From Rhabdobacter roseus (GTDB lineage Bacteria; Bacteroidota; Bacteroidia; Cytophagales; Spirosomataceae), in assembly GCF_014202275.1 (NCBI RefSeq), contig NZ_JACHGF010000002.1, positions 1,125,295 through 1,189,294 of the forward strand: a stretch of DNA of 64,000 nucleotides, read 5' to 3'. A program made the position numbers and the translations under genes. Shown here one piece after another: positions 18,861 to 27,479 of the stretch. How positions within the stretch are numbered: the stretch's first letter is position 1; the number at the start of each line of letters is the position of its first letter. The notes beneath the pieces are model-generated. The model was not told where the DNA came from. It saw only the letters and a program-made list of their open reading frames with translations, and did no database searches.

Positions 18861-19039
18861 CGAATTTGCGATTACATTTTTTTAATTGGATTCCCCATTG
18901 CAATCAATCCACCCTTGGACGGCCTTGCATTATTCTACTAGTTTTATTCTGCGGCTTGATTTCGCCGCTACTTGGTGTTAAATTCAACTTCCCGTTTAGT
19001 AAGGTGGCAATTTTATTTACGCAGCAATATGTATTTTTC

Positions 19040-19047
19040 TATCTTTG
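19040..19047 (+). promoter_or_regulatory. Promoter -7 element of dnaA
   Basis: TATCTTTG matches TAnnTTTG, 23 bases ahead of the dnaA ATG, so the leader would be about 9 bases. The spacer 18861-19039 is AT-rich, but I see no TTATCCACA-type DnaA box in it. Confidence 0.65.
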
Positions 19048-19062
19048 CCCTCCCGAAAAAAA

Positions 19063-20517
19063 ATGACACCTGATCACCTGAATTTTACATTGGAACGAGT
19101 TACCGCCCCTAGGGAAGTTGACGTAGTCTGGGATAAATGCCTTCGCATTGTGCAGGAAAGCATTCCTGTGCAAAGCTATAAGACATGGTTCGAGCCCATC
19201 CGTCCGCTCCGTATCCAGGGCAAAGTACTTACCATTCAGGTACCTAGTCAGTTTTTTTACGAGTGGCTGGAAGATAACTACGTGCATTTGCTCCGAAAAG
19301 CGCTGGACTATTCCATCGGCCGGGATGGTATGCTGGAGTACTCCATCATTGTGGATACGGGCAATGAAAAGCACCAGCCCCTGACCATGAACGTCCCTAC
19401 GGTGAAAACGCCGGCTTCATCGCGCCCAGACAATTTTCAGACCGACCCGCGGCTGGCCGCCAATAACCACGTAAAAGATCAGGATTCGCTTCAGCTTGAT
19501 ACGTACCTCAACGGAAACTACTCCTTCGATAACTTCATCGAGGGCGATTGCAACCGCCTGGCGCGCTCGGCGGGCTTCGCGGTGGCGCAGCGGCCGGGGC
19601 TCACCTCCTTTAACCCATTGATGGTGTACGGAGGCGTAGGATTGGGCAAAACCCACCTGGTGCAGGCCATCGGGAACTACATCCGGAACCACTACGACGA
19701 CAAAATGGTGACCTACGTGTCGTCTGAGAAATTCACCAACCAGTTTATCAATTCCATCAAGAACAACAAACTTTCTGACTTCACGGACTTCTACATGAAG
19801 GTAGATGTGCTGGTGATCGACGACGTGCAGTTCTTGTCGGGAAAAGAAAAAACGCAGGACACCTTCTTCCACATCTTCAACCACCTGCACCAGCTCGGCA
19901 AGCAGATCATCATGACCAGTGACCGCCCGCCGCGCGAGTTACAGGGCCTGCAGGACCGCCTGCTGTCGCGCTTTAAGTGGGGACTTACCGCCGACTTGCA
20001 AACGCCCGACTTTGAAACGCGGATCGCCATTATTCAGAAAAAACTCCAGTCAGAAGGCATCAACATCGAGTACGATGTGATTGAATACGTGGCGCATAGC
20101 GTCAATACCAACGTGCGGGAGCTGGAAGGGGTGATTATCTCGCTCATGGCGCAGGCGTCCCTCACCCGCCGCGAGATCGACGTGGAGCTGGCCAAGAATA
20201 CCCTTAAAAACATTGTAATGGACGAGGAGAAGGAAGTAACCATTGATACCATCCAGGAGATCGTGGCCGACTACTTCGAGATCAATATTGCCAACCTGAA
20301 AAGCAAAAGCCGCAAAAAGGAGGACGTCTATCCGCGGCAGCTGGCCATGTACCTGGCCAAAGATTATACCGACCTACCCCTCAAGTCCATTGGCTACCAC
20401 TTTGGCGGCCGCGACCACAGTACCGTGATTCATTCCATCCAAAGCATCAACGACCTCATGACGAGCGATCCGGATGTGGAGGAAACCGTTCAGAAATTGC
20501 GGAGCTACTTCAAGTAG
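19063..20517 (+). CDS. dnaA: DnaA, chromosomal replication initiator
   Basis: 484 residues. N-terminal domain I (VWDKCLRIVQESIPVQSYKTWFEPI), a short linker, the AAA+ domain with Walker A GGVGLGKT at 190-197 and Walker B VLVIDDVQFLSGKEKTQ, and the C-terminal DNA-binding domain with the DnaA signature FGGRDHSTVIHS. It binds ATP and DnaA boxes to open oriC. The ATG at 19063 is chosen over a TTG at 19045 that overlaps the promoter element. Its divergent neighbour is the methylmalonyl-CoA mutase operon; gyrase, dnaN and recF genes are not here, in line with the scattered replication genes of Bacteroidetes. Confidence 0.97.
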   Translation: MTPDHLNFTLERVTAPREVDVVWDKCLRIVQESIPVQSYKTWFEPIRPLRIQGKVLTIQVPSQFFYEWLEDNYVHLLRKALDYSIGRDGMLEYSIIVDTGNEKHQPLTMNVPTVKTPASSRPDNFQTDPRLAANNHVKDQDSLQLDTYLNGNYSFDNFIEGDCNRLARSAGFAVAQRPGLTSFNPLMVYGGVGLGKTHLVQAIGNYIRNHYDDKMVTYVSSEKFTNQFINSIKNNKLSDFTDFYMKVDVLVIDDVQFLSGKEKTQDTFFHIFNHLHQLGKQIIMTSDRPPRELQGLQDRLLSRFKWGLTADLQTPDFETRIAIIQKKLQSEGINIEYDVIEYVAHSVNTNVRELEGVIISLMAQASLTRREIDVELAKNTLKNIVMDEEKEVTIDTIQEIVADYFEINIANLKSKSRKKEDVYPRQLAMYLAKDYTDLPLKSIGYHFGGRDHSTVIHSIQSINDLMTSDPDVEETVQKLRSYFK

Positions 20518-20557
20518 GTACTTCGCGGCTGCACTTTCTGCCTTTTTTCTCGCTGCC

Positions 20558-21535
20558 ATGCCCTCACCCGTTTTGCTCAGCCGCTCCCAGATCGACGATG
20601 CCCGCTGGGACCGGGCCATTGCGCTTTCGGCGCAACGGGTGGTGTACGGCTACGCCTGGTACCTGGACGTAGTAGCGCCGGACTGGATGGCACTGGCCTG
20701 GCCTTCGGCCGATGACTACCAGGTAGTCATGCCCCTTCCGCTGCGTCGAAAGTGGGGCCTGCGCGTGGTGCAGCAGCCTTTTTTCTGTCAGTACCTGGGG
20801 CCGTTCTCGCAAGTACCCCTCACGCCCGAGATGCTTTCTGCGTTCCTGGCGGCGCTGGGCCGTTCCTTTTCGTACATTTCCAGCTACGCTTTTCATCCGG
20901 CTCATACGCCCCTGCTGCACCAGCACCGGTCCCAACTACCCAATTATTCCTTCCGCCTGCACCACACGTACTGGCTCAACCTTAAGGAAACCTACCTGGA
21001 TCTGAAGCAGAAGTACTACCACGAAGACCGCCGAAAAAACCTCAAACGAGCCCAAAAGTACACCTGGGAACGGGTGGAAGACACCACGGTGGAGCCGCTC
21101 ATTGGGTGGTTCAGAACGTACCACGCCCCCGGCGTAGCCGGAGGTGTGAGCGAGGCCGCCTACGGTACTTTACGCCAACTTTACGGGGTACTTCAGAAAA
21201 AAAACTGCGTGCGGGTGAGCTACGCCCGGCGCGCCGGAACGTACCACGGGGGCATTATGGTAGTAGAAGAAGGAAACCAAAGTACCTACCTCTTCAACGC
21301 CGCCGATGCCACGGGTCGCCAAGGGAATGCCCGTACCTACCTGCTGGACCGGTACTTTGAGGAAAAAGCCGCGACGAAACGTTTTTTTGATTTTGAAAGC
21401 CCGGACATCGACTCCATTGCCCAGTTTTACCGGAGCTTCGGGGCGGAGCAGGTACCTTTTTACAGCCTCCGGCGAAACGCCCTGCCCTTTCCGCTGCGGG
21501 TACTTCAGGAGTGGCGCGTGCGCCGAAGTACCTAG
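20558..21535 (+). CDS. FemAB/GNAT-like acyltransferase
   Basis: 325 residues. The layout is that of GNAT-fold proteins of the FemAB/LPG-synthetase-like type common in Bacteroidetes: an N-terminal QIDDARWDRAI, AWYLDVVAPDWMAL in place of the usual YYLDAVC, QQPFFCQYLGPFSQ, and a second acyltransferase-like half with YHGGIMVVEEGNQSTYLFNAADATGR and FFDFESPDIDSIAQFYRSFGA. No signal peptide or membrane helix. Substrate unknown; members attach amino acids or acyl groups to cell-surface precursors. Starts 40 bases after dnaA on the same strand. Its stop codon overlaps that of the convergent DUF3108 gene inside one CTAG. Confidence 0.7.
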   Translation: MPSPVLLSRSQIDDARWDRAIALSAQRVVYGYAWYLDVVAPDWMALAWPSADDYQVVMPLPLRRKWGLRVVQQPFFCQYLGPFSQVPLTPEMLSAFLAALGRSFSYISSYAFHPAHTPLLHQHRSQLPNYSFRLHHTYWLNLKETYLDLKQKYYHEDRRKNLKRAQKYTWERVEDTTVEPLIGWFRTYHAPGVAGGVSEAAYGTLRQLYGVLQKKNCVRVSYARRAGTYHGGIMVVEEGNQSTYLFNAADATGRQGNARTYLLDRYFEEKAATKRFFDFESPDIDSIAQFYRSFGAEQVPFYSLRRNALPFPLRVLQEWRVRRST

Positions 21536-22335
21536 AGCCACACGAGGTCGGTGCGAAGGCCCCGGTACGACTTCATGTCCATCTCCAGGGCCCCGATCAC
21601 CAGATCTACCTGTACTTTGATGGGTACTTTGTTATCATCGTCCGACACCCAGATCCGCAGCGCATTTTCGCCTTTGAAAAATTTATTGTCCGGGATTTGG
21701 GGCGTTAGCTTCAAGACCTTTATTTTACCAAACTTGGTCTTAACTACGTCCCTGCCCCCGTAGCGCACTCGTAGCTTGTATACCTCTCCATCGAAAAACG
21801 TAGGTACCTCCACGATTTCTCCCTCACTCACCCGATTGAAATTAACGGTCCGGAGAAAATAGTAGCCACTGATGATGTCGTGTACGTTGTCAGGTACCTT
21901 GAAGGATTTTTTCTCGTCCTTTTCGCTAGCCTGCGCGGTGTTGTTTTTGTGGTTGAACACCACCGTCTCTTCCTTGCGGTAGTTATTTTCTTTGATTTCC
22001 CGGTAAAACATGTGCGGCAAAATGGCCGAAGTATCGATGTACGACCGCCACTGGTCGCGCACGCGGGACACCAGATCAAAAGCCCCGACCGTCCGGCCCG
22101 ACACATTGACCCGGTAGCAGGGACGGCTATTGATGTACGAAATGGATTTGTTGACTTCTACGCGGGCTTCGGCGGCATTGATGAAGCCGTAGTGCACCCG
22201 GTACTCCATCCGCTCACCCGCGCCGAAACTCGTATTGGGAATGTACCGGTAGTTGTCGGCGGGTGTGAAAGCGAAAAGCAAGAAAACCAGGGCCAGCCCA
22301 GGGCTGAAAATTTTCGCTTTAGGAAGACATTTCAT
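21532..22335 (-). CDS. DUF3108 periplasmic protein
   Basis: 267 residues with an N-terminal signal segment (ILLIF-type hydrophobic stretch, about residues 10-26) and a beta-rich body beginning FGAGERMEYRVHYGFINAAEARVEV, the DUF3108 opening. Family function is unknown; members are exported and often lie with envelope biogenesis genes. It begins 17 bases downstream of the aminopeptidase gene, so the two form an operon. Its stop (TAG) shares the CTAG at 21532-21535 with the opposite gene. Confidence 0.82.
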   Translation of the reverse strand: MKCLPKAKIFSPGLALVFLLFAFTPADNYRYIPNTSFGAGERMEYRVHYGFINAAEARVEVNKSISYINSRPCYRVNVSGRTVGAFDLVSRVRDQWRSYIDTSAILPHMFYREIKENNYRKEETVVFNHKNNTAQASEKDEKKSFKVPDNVHDIISGYYFLRTVNFNRVSEGEIVEVPTFFDGEVYKLRVRYGGRDVVKTKFGKIKVLKLTPQIPDNKFFKGENALRIWVSDDDNKVPIKVQVDLVIGALEMDMKSYRGLRTDLVWL

Positions 22336-22351
22336 GGCGCTATTCGTTTGT

Positions 22352-23386
22352 TCACAACGAAGGATATTTCTTTTTCAGGTAGTCTAGGTAGTTTTTAAAA
22401 TCTCCCCCAAACTTATTTTCAAACTCTTGCCGGAAGCTATTCTGCTTGGATTTATAGGTTTGGTAGCTAATAAAATACGCGTTATTGGGCAAAATAGTTT
22501 CGCCGTCCTTTTTCTTCTTAGTCAACGTAAGCTTACCGCCCAGTAGTGTATCGGCGTCCTGGACTATCTGCCGAATGAGCTGGAACTTGAGGGAATCCTT
22601 CTGCGCGTCGGGCTCCCGGTTGGGAAACGTATTGTACAAACTATCCAGGCGGTTGGCCCCGCGTAGTACGTGCTGCGCGTAGGCGTCGTTATAAACTTTA
22701 GAAAACTCATAGCGCTTCAACTGGGGCGAGTCGGGTCCGTACTTTTGGTTCAGGAAGCGTACAGCGCCCACATCGCCCACAAAGCTGGCCAGGTTCTCAT
22801 TGAGTTCCAGGTCGCTTTTCACAAAGAGCGTTCCGTGCGTGAGCTCGTGCAGGATCAGGTTGGCCAGGCTGCCTTCCGACCGCGCCAGCATACTCGACAG
22901 GATGGGGTCTTTCAGGTACCCCAGCGTCGACCAGGCCGAGACCTCCCCGATGTCCGTATCCCAGCCTTCCTCCAGGAGGGCGGCTTCTTCGCGGGCCGCG
23001 CGGGTAGAGTCAAAAAAACCTTTGTAGGGAAAACTACCGATGATGGGAAAACTCCACTCCCGCGCCTTGATCCGGTAGCGCTCCGAGGCGGTGATCACCC
23101 ACAGGATGGGTTTCCCCTGCTGGTCATAGAAAGTAGTATAGTTTTCGGAGGGCGTCAGGCCCAGGGAATCTACCCCGAAGCGCTTGATTTCTTCGATCAG
23201 TCGGATGCGCGCTTTGAGGGAATCCGGAAAGGCGGGATCGGCCAGTACCTTTCCGACGTCCTCCACCTTCATCAGGATGGATACCTGCCCTTTTGCCTGC
23301 ATCCAGCCATAGCTGACAAGCTCCCGGTAGTATAACCCCACTAAAAGTAGGAACAAAAATAGGAAGAGCAGGACTTTCTTAACCAT
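22352..23386 (-). CDS. Predicted aminopeptidase (COG4324, PF10023-type zinc peptidase)
   Basis: 344 residues. One N-terminal membrane helix (residues 3-19) anchors a periplasmic domain. The zinc motif HELTH (in LILHELTHGTLFVKSDLELNENLASFVGDVGA) and the downstream glutamate-rich helix are the marks of this putative aminopeptidase family. Substrate not known. It is the first gene of an operon with DUF3108. The upstream 115-base spacer carries the terminator of the desaturase gene. Confidence 0.83.
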   Translation of the reverse strand: MVKKVLLFLFLFLLLVGLYYRELVSYGWMQAKGQVSILMKVEDVGKVLADPAFPDSLKARIRLIEEIKRFGVDSLGLTPSENYTTFYDQQGKPILWVITASERYRIKAREWSFPIIGSFPYKGFFDSTRAAREEAALLEEGWDTDIGEVSAWSTLGYLKDPILSSMLARSEGSLANLILHELTHGTLFVKSDLELNENLASFVGDVGAVRFLNQKYGPDSPQLKRYEFSKVYNDAYAQHVLRGANRLDSLYNTFPNREPDAQKDSLKFQLIRQIVQDADTLLGGKLTLTKKKKDGETILPNNAYFISYQTYKSKQNSFRQEFENKFGGDFKNYLDYLKKKYPSL

Positions 23387-23439
23387 CTAGAATCAATTTT
23401 TCCCAAAGATGGCATTTGAAATGCGAACTACCCAAAAAA

Positions 23440-23470
23440 CAACAAACCCGGCTTTGTAAAAAACCGGGCC
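23440..23470 (-). terminator. Terminator of the desaturase gene
   Basis: CCCGG / CCGGG stem with a 12-base A-rich loop on the plus strand. On the minus strand it is followed by a T-rich run (TTTGTTGTTTTTTG). It lies about 35 bases past the desaturase stop. Confidence 0.6.
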
Positions 23471-23501
23471 TGCCTGCGTACTGTACCTGCGTCAGGCACC
23501 T

Positions 23502-24248
23502 TTACATGTAGTTGAGGTCGTTGTTGGGTTTGAGCTTGATCACGTGCAGGGCGTTCAGGAGCAAAATGAGTGGATAAGTTGGATCAAACTCGTGCCATTT
23601 GATGCCAAAATTGGCTCTACCGCCAAACTTGTGGTGGTTGTTGTGATAAGACTCCCCCATCATCAGGAAGTCGAACGGCATCAGGTTGCGGGCGGTGTCG
23701 TTTACTTTGAAATTCACGTAGCCGTACTTGTGCGCGTACCAGTTGATGATTACCCCGTGGACCGGCCCCATGAGGTAGTGAATGGGCAGCAACAGGAACA
23801 TCCACCAGGCCGTGGCAAACTGAATATAGATCAGGGTATAAAGTACCCCCCAGCCCAGGCGCGACATCCAGCTGTCGCCCAGGCGCTCCATAAATTCCCA
23901 GTGAGGTACCCCTTTTTTAAAACGGGCCTCGATGCTATCCGTGCGGTGGACTATTTTGTTGTAATAGTTTTTGGTTTTCCACATCATATCAAAAAGATTG
24001 CTGGAAAAGCTGGGCGAGTGGGGATCATCCTCCGTGTCGGCGTGGGCGTGGTGGAGCCGGTGCATCACACCGTAGGCGTAGGGACTTAAAAACGAGGAGC
24101 CTTGAAAAATCCAAGTCAGGGTATAGAAGAACTTCTCCCAGCCTGGACTCATGGTGAACATCTTGTGGGCCGCGTAACGGTGGAGAAAAAAGGTTTGCAT
24201 CAAAAGCGAAAGGTACCAGTGAGCTACAAAGAACAGAAAAATGACCAT
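23502..24248 (-). CDS. Membrane fatty acyl desaturase
   Basis: 248 residues with four hydrophobic segments. Three histidine boxes bind the di-iron site: HRYAAH at 23-28, HRLHHAH at 63-69 and ESYHNNHHKF near residue 200. This is the short stearoyl-CoA/acyl desaturase type of Bacteroidetes, which inserts a cis double bond in membrane fatty acids. It is monocistronic with a clear -7 element at 24289 and a terminator. It is unrelated in detail to the two AlkB-like proteins at 50-54 kb, although both use histidine-bound di-iron. Confidence 0.9.
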   Translation of the reverse strand: MVIFLFFVAHWYLSLLMQTFFLHRYAAHKMFTMSPGWEKFFYTLTWIFQGSSFLSPYAYGVMHRLHHAHADTEDDPHSPSFSSNLFDMMWKTKNYYNKIVHRTDSIEARFKKGVPHWEFMERLGDSWMSRLGWGVLYTLIYIQFATAWWMFLLLPIHYLMGPVHGVIINWYAHKYGYVNFKVNDTARNLMPFDFLMMGESYHNNHHKFGGRANFGIKWHEFDPTYPLILLLNALHVIKLKPNNDLNYM

Positions 24249-24275
24249 AGCGATTCTTAGGATATAACAATTAGG

Positions 24276-24451
24276 AGTACTTTTTTGACAAAGGTACCTT
24301 GGGTACTTTCAGCAAAGGATGAGCTAGGTCAGTTTTCAAAAATGAAGTACCTTTTTAGCGCGGAAGGTACCTGACGGCCCATGTACCCGAAGCATTTTCC
24401 GTGCTTACGGATCAAGAAAAAATAGCGTCAATCAAACCCAAAAAAAGTACC
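24276..24451. repeat. Cluster of six RGTACY motifs in the desaturase/recA spacer
   Basis: RGTACY hexamers start near 24276, 24293, 24302, 24346, 24366 and 24446. Chance expectation for 176 bases is about 0.2. Most have the fuller ARGTACYT form on either strand. The 353-base spacer 24249-24601 also contains the desaturase promoter and the recA leader hairpin. Confidence 0.75.
24289..24296 (-). promoter_or_regulatory. Promoter -7 element of the desaturase, overlapping a GGTACC motif
   Basis: CAAAGGTA on the plus strand reads TACCTTTG on the minus strand, matching TAnnTTTG. The same bases form part of the palindrome AAGGTACCTT. It lies 41 bases before the ATG at 24248. Confidence 0.6.
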
Positions 24452-24537
24452 TACTAAGGCAAGAATTCATCGCCGGATATATTTGTTTTCTTGGATAAAT
24501 TGCGCTAGATTTACATTCTTATATTATAATAGCACCA

Positions 24538-24571
24538 GGCGGTTTTGGCAGCATCCGTAACCGCCTTTTTT
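24538..24571 (+). terminator. Terminator-like hairpin in the recA leader
   Basis: AGGCGGTT pairs perfectly with AACCGCCT across a 14-base loop and is followed by a run of six T, only 30 bases before the recA ATG at 24602 and on its coding strand. It has every mark of an intrinsic terminator. It may end a short upstream transcript or act as an attenuator of recA. Confidence 0.65.
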
Positions 24572-24601
24572 ATGCACTAATCAACCAATTATCATCCCTT
24601 T

Positions 24602-25666
24602 ATGGCACAGACCGTTGATAAAGACAGCAAGTTAAAAGCGCTGCAAACTACCCTGGAGAAACTCGATAAAACCTACGGCAAGGGGACCGTCATGCGCCTC
24701 AGCGACAGCAAGGTACTTGACATCCCGGTCATCTCTACGGGCTCGTTGGGCCTGGATCTGGCGCTGGGCATCGGGGGCGTTCCGCGCGGGCGGGTCGTTG
24801 AGGTATACGGCCCCGAGTCGTCCGGTAAAACTACCCTGGCCATGCACTGCATCGCCGAAGCCCAGAAAAAAGGTGGCCTGGCCGCCATTGTGGATGCCGA
24901 GCACGCTTTTGACCGCTCCTACGCCGAGAAGCTGGGGATCGACACCAAAAACTTGCTGATCTCGCAGCCCGACAGCGGCGAGCAGGCCCTCGAAATCACC
25001 GAACACCTCATTAGCAGCGGCGCGATTGACATCATCGTGATTGACTCCGTGGCCGCTCTGGTACCCCGCGCCGAGCTAGAAGGTGAAATGGGAGACAGTA
25101 AAATGGGATTACAGGCCCGCTTGATGTCGCAGGCGCTGCGTAAGCTGACCGGGGTCATTAACAAAACCGGTTGTTGCTGTATATTCATCAACCAGCTGCG
25201 GGAGAAGATCGGGGTGATGTTCGGAAATCCCGAAACCACGACCGGTGGTAACGCGCTGAAGTACTACGCTTCCATTCGGTTGGACATTCGCCGCGTGGGC
25301 CAAATCAAAGAAAGCGCCGACAACATTCTGGGGAACCGCACCCGCGTGAAAGTAGTCAAAAACAAGCTGGCGCCGCCTTTCAAAGTCATTGAGTTTGACA
25401 TCATGTACGGCGAAGGTATTTCCAAAGCCGGAGAGGTCATTGACCTGGCCGTGGAGCTGGATATTATCAAGAAATCCGGTTCCTGGTTCAGCTACGACGG
25501 AAATCGTTTGGGGCAGGGACGGGATGCCGTGAAGGCACTCATCAAAGACAACCCTGAGCTGATGGAAGAGCTGGAAAACAAAATCCGGGCGAAAGTGGGC
25601 GTAGATGCCGACGTGCTGGTAGACACCAGTGAGCCTAACGTAGTAGACGAAGGCTCGCCCGAATAA
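24602..25666 (+). CDS. recA: RecA recombinase
   Basis: 354 residues. Walker [10 protein letters not shown] at 70-78, the RecA signature [24 protein letters not shown] and [22 protein letters not shown]. It catalyses strand exchange in recombination and activates the SOS response where present. A single gene with a strong terminator after it. No LexA-type box can be identified by eye, and SOS regulation is not uniform in Bacteroidetes, so control through the leader hairpin at 24538 is the more visible possibility. Confidence 0.98.
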   Translation: MAQTVDKDSKLKALQTTLEKLDKTYGKGTVMRLSDSKVLDIPVISTGSLGLDLALGIGGVPRGRVVEVYGPESSGKTTLAMHCIAEAQKKGGLAAIVDAEHAFDRSYAEKLGIDTKNLLISQPDSGEQALEITEHLISSGAIDIIVIDSVAALVPRAELEGEMGDSKMGLQARLMSQALRKLTGVINKTGCCCIFINQLREKIGVMFGNPETTTGGNALKYYASIRLDIRRVGQIKESADNILGNRTRVKVVKNKLAPPFKVIEFDIMYGEGISKAGEVIDLAVELDIIKKSGSWFSYDGNRLGQGRDAVKALIKDNPELMEELENKIRAKVGVDADVLVDTSEPNVVDEGSPE

Positions 25667-25691
25667 GTCGAAGTTTAGTTTTTAAAGTAAG

Positions 25692-25717
25692 AAAGGGATC
25701 CTGTTCAGGATCCCTTT
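25692..25717. terminator. Bidirectional terminator between recA and the AAA ATPase gene
   Basis: Perfect 12-bp stem AAAGGGATCCTG / CAGGATCCCTTT with a minimal loop, in the 62-base space between the convergent genes. Confidence 0.85.
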
Positions 25718-25728
25718 CCGTTTATAAA

Positions 25729-27273
25729 CTAGAACAAGTTGGTATCATCATCCTCGTCATCCTCAAAATCAAAGTCTTCGTCGTCGCCCCCCGGACCCGA
25801 AAACATACTGCTTACGAGGTCTTTGAAATGCATGCCCTGATCCAGCGACTGCTTGCCAATGAGCGAATACTCGGCCATTCCGTGGAGGGCAAACTCCATC
25901 ATGAAGAGCTTTTCTTCCCGGCTCAGGCGGGAGGTAAATTCATCCACAAAATCATCCAGTCCTTCGATGGTCTTGAGGCGTGCCTGGTACTCACGGTCTG
26001 TCATGTCGCTGAACAGGTCGATCTCGTTGCCACTGCCAAACCACTCCACAATTTTGGCAAAAAAGTTGCGCTTTCCTTTTTTGGCTTTTTCCGGGTCGGG
26101 AAAGAAATTGAGGAATTGAGTCCGAATGGCCTTGGCAATCAAGTTTTGTGCCACGATGACGGGTCCTTCCACCTCGCCTTCGTACACGAGCTCCACTTTC
26201 CCGCAGATGGCCGGTACCACGCCGTACAGGTCTGATACCCGCACGTAGGTAGACTTCTCGCCGTTTAGCAAGGCGCGTCGTTCGGCGGCACTCACCAAAC
26301 TCTCGTAGGCCGAAATGGTCATCCGCGCCGAAACGCCACTTTTAGCATCTACGTATTCACTAGCGCGCGCCTCAATGGCCACTTGCTCAATAAGTACCTT
26401 GGCCAGGTCATTGACCTTCACCATTCCTTTTTGCTCGGTTTTGATGTGGGCCTCCTGGCCGGTAATTTTCAGTCCGGTTTCCAGCGTTTTGGGGTAGTGG
26501 GTCACGATCTGGCTGTCGATCCGGTCTTTGAGGGGCGTCACAATACTACCTCGATTCGTATAATCTTCTGGGTTAGCCGTAAAGATGAACTGAATATCCA
26601 GGGGCAAACGAAGCTTAAAGCCCCGGATCTGAATATCACCTTCTTGCAGGATATTAAAGAGAGCTACCTGAATACGTGCTTGTAAATCAGGCAGTTCGTT
26701 AATAACAAAAATACCGCGATGCGAACGGGGAATCAGCCCGAAATGGATCACGCGCTCGTCGGAATAGGGAAGCTTGAGGGTAGCGGCTTTGATAGGGTCC
26801 ACGTCGCCGATCAAGTCAGCGACTGACACGTCGGGCGTAGCCAGCTTCTCGGTATAGCGATCGTCGCGGTGCAGCCAGGCGATGGGCGTCGCATCCCCGT
26901 GCTCAGCAATGATATCTTTGGCGTGGCGCGAGAGGGGCTGAAGAGGATCATCGTTCAGGTCAGTCCCCACGAGCGTGGGTATGTACTCATCGAGCAGGTT
27001 TACCATCATCCGGGCGATCCGCGTTTTGGCCTGCCCCCTTAATCCCAGCAAGTTAAGATTATGCATGGAGAGGATGGCGCGCTCTACGTCCGGGATTACG
27101 GTATCTTCATAGCCCCAGATTCCCGGAAAAACCTCCTCCTTGCGTCTTATTTTCTCAATCAGGTTATCGCGTAGTTCCTGTTTGATGGAGCGAGGGCGAT
27201 AGCCTGCGGCTTTTAATTCACCAAGCGTAGCTAATTGTAATCGTTGTTGGGTACTTAATTGGGTATAGTTCAT
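25729..27273 (-). CDS. MoxR/BchI-like AAA+ ATPase (magnesium-chelatase type)
   Basis: 514 residues. Walker A GLRGQAKT at 77-84, Walker B GIFVINELPDL, the sensor FTANPEDYTNRGSIVTPLKDR, and a long C-terminal lid. The last 25 residues are strongly acidic (about 15 D/E). The protein belongs with the chelatase-I/MoxR group whose members work with a VWA-domain protein; a fitting partner is at 9418-10521. Role is likely chaperone-like remodelling or metal insertion; no substrate can be named. No tetrapyrrole genes are nearby, so it should not be called a true magnesium chelatase. Confidence 0.82.
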   Translation of the reverse strand: MNYTQLSTQQRLQLATLGELKAAGYRPRSIKQELRDNLIEKIRRKEEVFPGIWGYEDTVIPDVERAILSMHNLNLLGLRGQAKTRIARMMVNLLDEYIPTLVGTDLNDDPLQPLSRHAKDIIAEHGDATPIAWLHRDDRYTEKLATPDVSVADLIGDVDPIKAATLKLPYSDERVIHFGLIPRSHRGIFVINELPDLQARIQVALFNILQEGDIQIRGFKLRLPLDIQFIFTANPEDYTNRGSIVTPLKDRIDSQIVTHYPKTLETGLKITGQEAHIKTEQKGMVKVNDLAKVLIEQVAIEARASEYVDAKSGVSARMTISAYESLVSAAERRALLNGEKSTYVRVSDLYGVVPAICGKVELVYEGEVEGPVIVAQNLIAKAIRTQFLNFFPDPEKAKKGKRNFFAKIVEWFGSGNEIDLFSDMTDREYQARLKTIEGLDDFVDEFTSRLSREEKLFMMEFALHGMAEYSLIGKQSLDQGMHFKDLVSSMFSGPGGDDEDFDFEDDEDDDTNLF

Positions 27274-27337
27274 GAAATGGTAGTCAAGTAGCGGGTAGTT
27301 TCCAATGCACTAACAAGTGCTTATCCAAAATGGTTTT

Positions 27338-27479
27338 AGAAGGCGTTTGAATTAGTTTCTTTGAGCTGCAACTTTGTCTTTCCGGCTGCAACTTCGGCAC
27401 TTTTTCAGCCCGTAGCCTCCGGCTATGCGCTAAAAAAATGCCTCGTTTCGCTATCATATTAATACTTCAAATACCTTCT
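27338..27479 (-). repeat. TIR repeat family, copy A (diverged, inverted relative to B and C)
   Basis: About 142 bases, similar over its whole length to the reverse complement of the repeats at 47575 and 60249. Shared blocks include AGCTGCAACTTTGTCTTT, GGCTGCAACTTC and ATGCCTCGTTTCGCT. The ends AGAAGGCGTTTGAATTA and the block before CCTTCTT are degenerate versions of the 17-bp terminal inverted repeat. About 27 internal bases present in copy C are missing. The outer edge coincides with the stop codon of the SDR gene. Confidence 0.75.

Noticed and set aside
18861..19039. Possible oriC beside dnaA
   Set aside because: AT-rich, but no TTATCCACA-like boxes were found; Bacteroidetes origins are often away from dnaA.
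25729..27273. Annotation as a magnesium chelatase of chlorophyll synthesis
   Set aside because: No tetrapyrrole genes nearby and the organism type is not phototrophic; MoxR-like is the safer name.
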